Shown: piece after piece, positions 59,951 to 64,000 of the stretch | How positions within the stretch are numbered: the stretch's first letter is position 1 | Layout: each line of letters starts with the position of its first letter | Notes under the pieces: model-generated | What the model was told of the DNA's origin: nothing | The model's database searches: none | Seen by the model: only the letters and a program-made list of their open reading frames with translations | Translations under genes and position numbers: made by a program | Assembly: GCF_000761445.1 (NCBI RefSeq) | Contig: NZ_KN196470.1 | Coordinates: 2,499,151 to 2,563,150 of the forward strand | Direction: 5' to 3' | DNA from: Oleiagrimonas soli | GTDB taxonomy: Bacteria; Pseudomonadota; Gammaproteobacteria; Xanthomonadales; Rhodanobacteraceae | Length of the DNA: 64,000 nucleotides

Positions 59951-60225
59951 CGCGCACCGTGCACTGCGCCAAACTCGACATCGACGCCGACGGCCTGGAT
60001 TTCGCCCCCTGGCCGGGCCCGCTGGGCAAACGCGTCTACGAACACATCTCGCGCCAGGCCTGGCAGCAGTGGATGGCGCATCAGACCATGCTCATCAACG
60101 AATACCGCCTCAACCCGCTCGACCCCGAGGCGCGCAAGTTCCTGGAAACTCAGATGAAGAGCTTCCTGTTCGACGAAGGCGACCTCGCCCAGCCCGAAGG
60201 CTACGTGCCTCCCGAAGCCGACTGA
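59947..60225 (+). CDS. yggX: Probable Fe(2+)-trafficking protein YggX
   Basis: YggX protects Fe-S proteins against oxidative damage and is linked to iron handling. The 92-residue protein starts [19 protein letters not shown], with the conserved single cysteine at position 7 and the [19 protein letters not shown] segment. It is translationally coupled to mutY, itself a Fe-S enzyme that repairs oxidative lesions. Confidence 0.96.
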   Translation: MTRTVHCAKLDIDADGLDFAPWPGPLGKRVYEHISRQAWQQWMAHQTMLINEYRLNPLDPEARKFLETQMKSFLFDEGDLAQPEGYVPPEAD

Positions 60226-60239
60226 TTCGCACGCATGGC

Positions 60240-60268
60240 TTGACGCAGCCGCGCGCAATCGATTTAAT
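60240..60268 (+). promoter_or_regulatory. Promoter of tRNA-Phe
   Basis: TTGACG (60240-60245, five of six) is followed after 17 bases by TTTAAT (60263-60268, five of six). The predicted start near 60275 gives a leader of about 42 bases before the tRNA. Confidence 0.65.
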
Positions 60269-60316
60269 ACGCGGCTTCGCGCGGCGCTCAACGCAGCCTC
60301 GCGAGCATCCCAATTC

Positions 60317-60392
60317 GGCCGGGTAGCTCAGTTGGTAGAGCAGGGGATTGAAAATCCCCGTGTCGGCGGTTCGATTCCGTCCCCGGCCACCA
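60317..60392 (+). tRNA. tRNA-Phe (GAA anticodon)
   Basis: A 76-base cloverleaf with acceptor GGCCGGG/CCCGGCC, anticodon stem GGGGA/TCCCC, loop TTGAAAA giving GAA, and encoded CCA. It is a monocistronic unit with its own promoter (60240-60268) and terminator (60401-60433). Confidence 0.97.
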
Positions 60393-60400
60393 TGTATTCA

Positions 60401-60433
60401 ACGGTCTGCAGCTTTGCGGGCCGTTTTTTTTTT
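60401..60433 (+). terminator. Intrinsic terminator after tRNA-Phe
   Basis: ACGGTCTGC pairs with GCGGGCCGT in nine positions (two wobbles) around AGCTTT, followed by ten T residues. It begins nine bases after the tRNA CCA end. Confidence 0.85.
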
Positions 60434-60546
60434 GCTTGCGAAACAAGGCCTGCGTCCACGCATGAAATCGCGGAACACGGCGCGGGCATCGAGCCGCGTC
60501 GATGCGAGAAACGCTGCGTGCCGCCACGGGGCAGTGAGCGCACAGC

Positions 60547-60571
60547 CGTTCGGGCGACCTCAGCCCGAATG
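60547..60571. repeat. Inverted repeat just upstream of the fimbrial promoter
   Basis: CGTTCGGGC (60547-60555) and GCCCGAATG (60563-60571) form nine pairs with one wobble around a seven-base loop, ending three bases before the -35 element. There is no T-run. It could be an operator or an upstream structure. Confidence 0.4.
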
Positions 60572-60573
60572 CA

Positions 60574-60601
60574 TTGACAATCGCCCTCGCCGACCTATGC
60601 T
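60574..60601 (+). promoter_or_regulatory. Candidate promoter of the fimbrial operon
   Basis: A perfect TTGACA (60574-60579) is followed after 16 bases by TATGCT (60596-60601, four of six). It lies about 75 bases before the first fimbrial gene. Confidence 0.55.
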
Positions 60602-60676
60602 GAATGCGCAGTGCCTCAAGTCCCGGCACGGAAGAACGCGGGGGCGCATGGTTGTCAACGATCCGGGAGGGATGTC

Positions 60677-61222
60677 ATGACGACTAGCAACATGCAGGCT
60701 GCCGGCCAGCGCGGCCGGTCATCGCGGAAGGCTCTGGCATGGGGAAGCGCGATGCTCCTCGCCTGCCTTGCGTGCGGCGCCGCCGACGCGGCAACGACTT
60801 CGACCACCTTTTCCGTCAATGCCACCGTGCTGGCGAGTTGCGCGATCTCCGCGACCAACCTGAACTTCGGCAACTACGACCCCGGCTCGGCCACGCCCGA
60901 CGACGCCACAAGCACTGTCAGCGTGCAGTGCTCGACCGGCACGTCCTATGCGGTTTCGCTCGATGCCGGCACCACCAGCGGTTCGACGCTGACCAGCCGC
61001 AACATGTCCGACGGCATCGCATCCACGCTGAATTACCAGCTCTACACGGACGCCGCGCACACCACCGTGTGGGGCGACGGCAGCGGCTCGACGCTGACCA
61101 ACTCCGGCGTGGGCACCGGTTCGAGTTCGCAGGACTACACCGTGTACGGACGCGTGCCGATCAGTCAGTTCGTGACCAGCGGCGCCTACTCGGACACCAT
61201 CACCGCCACCGTCTCCTACTGA
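60677..61222 (+). CDS. Spore-coat-U-type fimbrial subunit
   Basis: A 181-residue secreted protein of the SCPU family, which makes up the major subunits of sigma-class (Csu-like) chaperone-usher pili. The start follows GGGAGG. A long signal peptide (about 1-38, AADA-ATT) is followed by a beta-sandwich with a likely disulfide (Cys in VLASCAISATNLNFGNYD and in VQCSTG) and the C-terminal strand GAYSDTITATVSY, the usual donor/acceptor edge. First gene of the operon. Confidence 0.92.
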   Translation: MTTSNMQAAGQRGRSSRKALAWGSAMLLACLACGAADAATTSTTFSVNATVLASCAISATNLNFGNYDPGSATPDDATSTVSVQCSTGTSYAVSLDAGTTSGSTLTSRNMSDGIASTLNYQLYTDAAHTTVWGDGSGSTLTNSGVGTGSSSQDYTVYGRVPISQFVTSGAYSDTITATVSY

Positions 61223-61230
61223 GCGTCAAC

Positions 61231-61956
61231 GTGCTCTCCGCGCTGCGACGCATCCTCGGCGGCGCCCTGCTGCTGGTCGGTCTGGCCGCGGGCTCGGCGT
61301 CGGCCGGCTCGCTCTCGGTCGCGCCGACGACGGTGAAGCTGGACGCCAAGGGCGGCGCCGCCGTGCTCTACGCTATGAACCGCGGCGACCAGCCGATCAT
61401 GGTGCAGGTCGAGGGCTACGCCTGGGTCCAGCGCGGCGGCACGGATCGTCTGATCGCCACCGATGCACTGCAGCTGAGTCCGCCGATGGCGCGCATCGCG
61501 CCGGGCGAGAAGCAGACCATACGCCTGCGCGTCACACCTTCCACGCAGCCGCACGAGCGCAGTTTCCGTCTGCTGGTCAGCGAACTGCCCGACCCGAACC
61601 ACAAGACCTCCGACGGCGTGCGCGTGCTGCTGCAATTCAGTGTGCCGGTGTTCGTCGACGACCGCGCACACGAGGCGCCCGCGCTGCACTGGGAAGCGCA
61701 GCGCACGCCGGACGGCATCCGCGTATCGGTGCGCAACCGCGGCGCGGGCTACGCGAAGCTGGTCGATCTGACGGCGGTCGCGCCCGACGGCTCGCGCCAT
61801 CCGCTGACCGCCAAGAGCCTGAACTACGTGCTGGCCGGCGCCGAGCGCAGCTGGACGCTGTCGCATCTGCCGCACGCGCCTGCGCAACTGCGCATCGAAG
61901 GCCGGGAACTGCACGGCAATACCGCGCTGCATGCCGCCGTCACCGTGCGGGACTAG
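61231..61956 (+). CDS. Periplasmic fimbrial chaperone
   Basis: A 241-residue PapD-like chaperone starting at GTG (VLSALRRILGG), eight bases after the subunit stop. Signal peptide is about 1-25, followed by two Ig-like domains. SLSVAPTTVKLDAKG carries the G1 region, PPMARIAPGEKQTIRLRV is the family signature before the subunit-binding strand, and FRLLVSELP closes domain 1. It should cap the SCPU subunit in the periplasm and deliver it to the usher. Confidence 0.9.
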   Translation: MLSALRRILGGALLLVGLAAGSASAGSLSVAPTTVKLDAKGGAAVLYAMNRGDQPIMVQVEGYAWVQRGGTDRLIATDALQLSPPMARIAPGEKQTIRLRVTPSTQPHERSFRLLVSELPDPNHKTSDGVRVLLQFSVPVFVDDRAHEAPALHWEAQRTPDGIRVSVRNRGAGYAKLVDLTAVAPDGSRHPLTAKSLNYVLAGAERSWTLSHLPHAPAQLRIEGRELHGNTALHAAVTVRD

Positions 61957-61963
61957 CCCGCCG

Positions 61964-64000
61964 ATGCACCGGTTGCGCGCCCGGGGATGCCTGCTCGCGT
62001 GCCTGCTGCTGGTCGGCCCGCAACTCGCCTACGGCGCGCATCCCGCCGTGCGCTTCGAGCTCGACAACCGTGATCTTCTGCTGCAAGTCTGGATCAACGG
62101 CCGCAACACGCAACTGGATGCGGCCGTGATCCAGCGCAACGGCGATCTGTGGATGGACCGCGACACGCTCGCCGCCGCCGGACTGCGCTTCCAACGCGAC
62201 GATCCGGTCGGTCCCCGCGTGGATCTCTCGAAGCTCGCCGGCATCCATGTCCAGCTCGATGAAACCGGGCAACGCCTGCTGATCGATGCCGCCGGCGACC
62301 GCCTGCAACCCGAACGCATCCACGTCGATGCCCCACGCCTGGCCACGCCCGATCCCACTGCTTCGGGCATGGTGCTGAACTACGACGTGACCGCCGCGCA
62401 TGACCAGCGCGGCGGCAGCAACGGCGGCGCGACGCTGTCGGCCGTGCTGTTCCGCCCGCGCTGGCGCTTCGCCAACTCGGGATTCAGGCTGTACGGCGCG
62501 GGCATCCAGCGCACCGTGCGTCTGGATTCGTCGCTGGTCATGGACCGTCCCGACGCGCTGCGGCAGTGGGTGATCGGCGACGCCGTGTCCGACAGCCTGC
62601 GCTGGTCGCGGCCGGTGCGCTTCGCCGGCCTGCACGTCGGCACCGATTTCTCGCTGCAGCCGCAGATGCGCACCTTTCCCCTGCCCGGCTTCCTCGGTTC
62701 GACCACGGTGCCGTCGAACCTCGACGTCTACGTCAACGCCGCGCACGTGCTCGACAAGCCGGTCGCACCGGGGCCGTTCCGCGTCGACGACATTCCGGTC
62801 GACGCCGGTCGCAACGTCGCCACCCTGGTGGTTCGCGACCTGCTCGGCCGCGAACAGACGCAAACCGTGCCGTTCTATGCATCCGACCGCCTGCTGCGCC
62901 CGGGGCTCAGCGACTACAGCTTCGACGCCGGCTTCCTGCGCCGCGACTACGGCCTGCGCAGCTTCGCCTACGGCACGCCCGCCGCCCTGCTCACCGTGCG
63001 CCACGGCGTGCACCGCAACCTGACGCTCGAAGCGCACGCCGAGGCCGGGCGCGACACCGCGCTGTTCGGCGGCGGCGCGTCCATCGCGGTGCAACCGCTG
63101 GGCATCCTCGAAATCGACGCAGCGACCAGTATGCACAACGGGCGGCAAGGACACCTGATCGCCCTCGCCGCCAGCGGCCAGACGCGGTCCTTGAGCCTGT
63201 TCGGCCGCTTCGAGCTGAGCTCGCGCGACTACCGCGACGTCGGCTCGCTGTATGATCTCGCGCCGGCGCGACGCCGTCTGCAGCTCGGCGCCAGCACCGT
63301 GCTCGACCGGCGCGGCACGCTCACGGCCTCGTGGATCGACGTCGACCAGCGCGTGTACCGCACGCAACTGGTTTCGCTCAGCTACGCGCATGCATTCGGC
63401 GACGGCGTCTACGTCAGCATCGGCTCGCTGTACGATCGCAGCGGCAACGACTGGCAGGGCCAGCTGTCGCTGACGATTCCGCTCGGCACGCACGACCTCT
63501 CGGCCTTCGCGCGCCGCGACCGCCGCGACGGCGACGCCGCCGGCATGACGCTGAGCCGCCCGGCCAACCCCGACGGCGGCTTCGGCTACCGCCTCGGCGC
63601 ATACACCGGCCCTACCGACATCCGCGAAGCCGACGCCACCTGGAACGCTCCGCACGCCACGCTGCGCGCCGGCGTCTCGCGCATCGACGAGGACACCAAC
63701 GCACGCATCGGCGCGTCCGGCGCGCTGGTCCTGATGGGGTCGAACACCTACGCTGCGCGCCGCACCGGCGACGCCTTCGCGGTCGTCGACGCCGGCGCTG
63801 CGGGCCTGCCGATCTACCGCGAACACCGCCCCGTGGCCGTGACTGGCGCGAACGGCACGGCGCTGGTCACCGATCTGAACGCGTACGCGACCAATCACCT
63901 GTCGATCGATCCGACCGACTACCCCATGAACGTCATCGTCGAACATCCGGAACGCGACGTGGTGCCGCGACGCGACAGCGGCGTGCGCGTGGACCTGGCG
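61964..64000 (+). CDS. Fimbrial outer-membrane usher, N-terminal 679 residues (runs off right edge)
   Basis: The frame stays open from the ATG at 61964 to the last base, 679 codons. The signal peptide (MHRLRARGCLLACLLLVG ... AYG) is followed by an N-terminal chaperone-binding domain (VWINGRNTQLDAAVIQRNGDLW) and a long beta-barrel region rich in alternating hydrophobic residues. An FRVDDIPVDAG segment typical of ushers lies in the plug region, and LPIYREHRPVAVTGANGTALVTDLNAY is split near the end. Barrel end and C-terminal domains are outside. Csu-type tip genes may follow. Confidence 0.92.
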   Translation, partial: MHRLRARGCLLACLLLVGPQLAYGAHPAVRFELDNRDLLLQVWINGRNTQLDAAVIQRNGDLWMDRDTLAAAGLRFQRDDPVGPRVDLSKLAGIHVQLDETGQRLLIDAAGDRLQPERIHVDAPRLATPDPTASGMVLNYDVTAAHDQRGGSNGGATLSAVLFRPRWRFANSGFRLYGAGIQRTVRLDSSLVMDRPDALRQWVIGDAVSDSLRWSRPVRFAGLHVGTDFSLQPQMRTFPLPGFLGSTTVPSNLDVYVNAAHVLDKPVAPGPFRVDDIPVDAGRNVATLVVRDLLGREQTQTVPFYASDRLLRPGLSDYSFDAGFLRRDYGLRSFAYGTPAALLTVRHGVHRNLTLEAHAEAGRDTALFGGGASIAVQPLGILEIDAATSMHNGRQGHLIALAASGQTRSLSLFGRFELSSRDYRDVGSLYDLAPARRRLQLGASTVLDRRGTLTASWIDVDQRVYRTQLVSLSYAHAFGDGVYVSIGSLYDRSGNDWQGQLSLTIPLGTHDLSAFARRDRRDGDAAGMTLSRPANPDGGFGYRLGAYTGPTDIREADATWNAPHATLRAGVSRIDEDTNARIGASGALVLMGSNTYAARRTGDAFAVVDAGAAGLPIYREHRPVAVTGANGTALVTDLNAYATNHLSIDPTDYPMNVIVEHPERDVVPRRDSGVRVDLA

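Overview
This 64-kb window is a GC-rich chromosomal segment from a gammaproteobacterium, most probably order Xanthomonadales (Lysobacterales), possibly a Rhodanobacteraceae-type genus. That placement is inferred from gene content and order: the TPR-lolB-ispE-tRNA-Gln-prs-rplY-pth-ychF run, the tRNA-Tyr/Gly/Thr-tuf-tRNA-Trp-secE-nusG-rpl-rpoBC-rpsL-rpsG-fusA-tuf block, the sigma factor/DUF3106 cluster and the secreted S53 and M4 peptidases. No insertion sequence, prophage, CRISPR array or rRNA operon was seen.

Region 1 (1-17.8 kb, minus strand) is the translation/transcription block. Transcription starts at a consensus-like promoter (17811-17839) in front of tRNA-Tyr and runs through tRNA-Gly, tRNA-Thr, tufB, tRNA-Trp, secE, nusG, rplK, rplA, rplJ, rplL, rpoB, rpoC, rpsL, rpsG, fusA and a second tuf cut by the left edge. 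The two tuf copies are base-identical wherever both are visible. The gaps in this block carry structured leaders, an attenuator-like hairpin before rpsL, a terminator-like hairpin after rplA and tandem hairpins between rplL and rpoB.

Region 2 (18-22.4 kb) holds a membrane acyltransferase, an acyl-CoA thioesterase and a partner-switching pair: a membrane sensor fused to an RsbU-like phosphatase and an RsbW-like kinase domain, followed by a STAS antagonist. Region 3 (22.4-29.4 kb, minus) is the conserved TPR-lolB-ispE-tRNA-Gln-prs-rplY-pth-ychF run, in which the ispE stop codon lies inside the tRNA gene. Region 4 (29.4-38.1 kb) carries hemA, prfA, a PPK2 kinase, acylphosphatase, a TlpA-like thioredoxin, a YihY/BrkB membrane protein, WrbA, a DUF2069 protein, an AidB-like acyl-CoA dehydrogenase and a half-length asparaginase-domain protein.

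Region 5 (38.2-43.8 kb, minus) holds two large secreted peptidases, S53 (sedolisin type) and M4 (thermolysin type), each with extra C-terminal domains, multi-hairpin 3' ends and unusually long upstream regions. The M4 leader folds on paper into a three-way junction plus a hairpin with GGA motifs in loops, and is the best candidate here for an undescribed regulatory RNA. Region 6 (43.8-52.6 kb) carries SufT, the proton-translocating transhydrogenase genes split by a sigma-factor operon, and a tightly overlapping cdd/nitroreductase/exonuclease/NUDIX operon.

Region 7 (52.6-60.4 kb) holds a TMEM43-like protein, an MBL hydrolase, a ferredoxin, a lipoprotein, coaD, rsmD, ftsY, an AsmA-like protein, mutY, yggX and tRNA-Phe with its own promoter and terminator. 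Region 8 (60.5 kb to the right edge) starts a chaperone-usher fimbrial operon: a spore-coat-U-type subunit, a chaperone and an usher that runs off the window.
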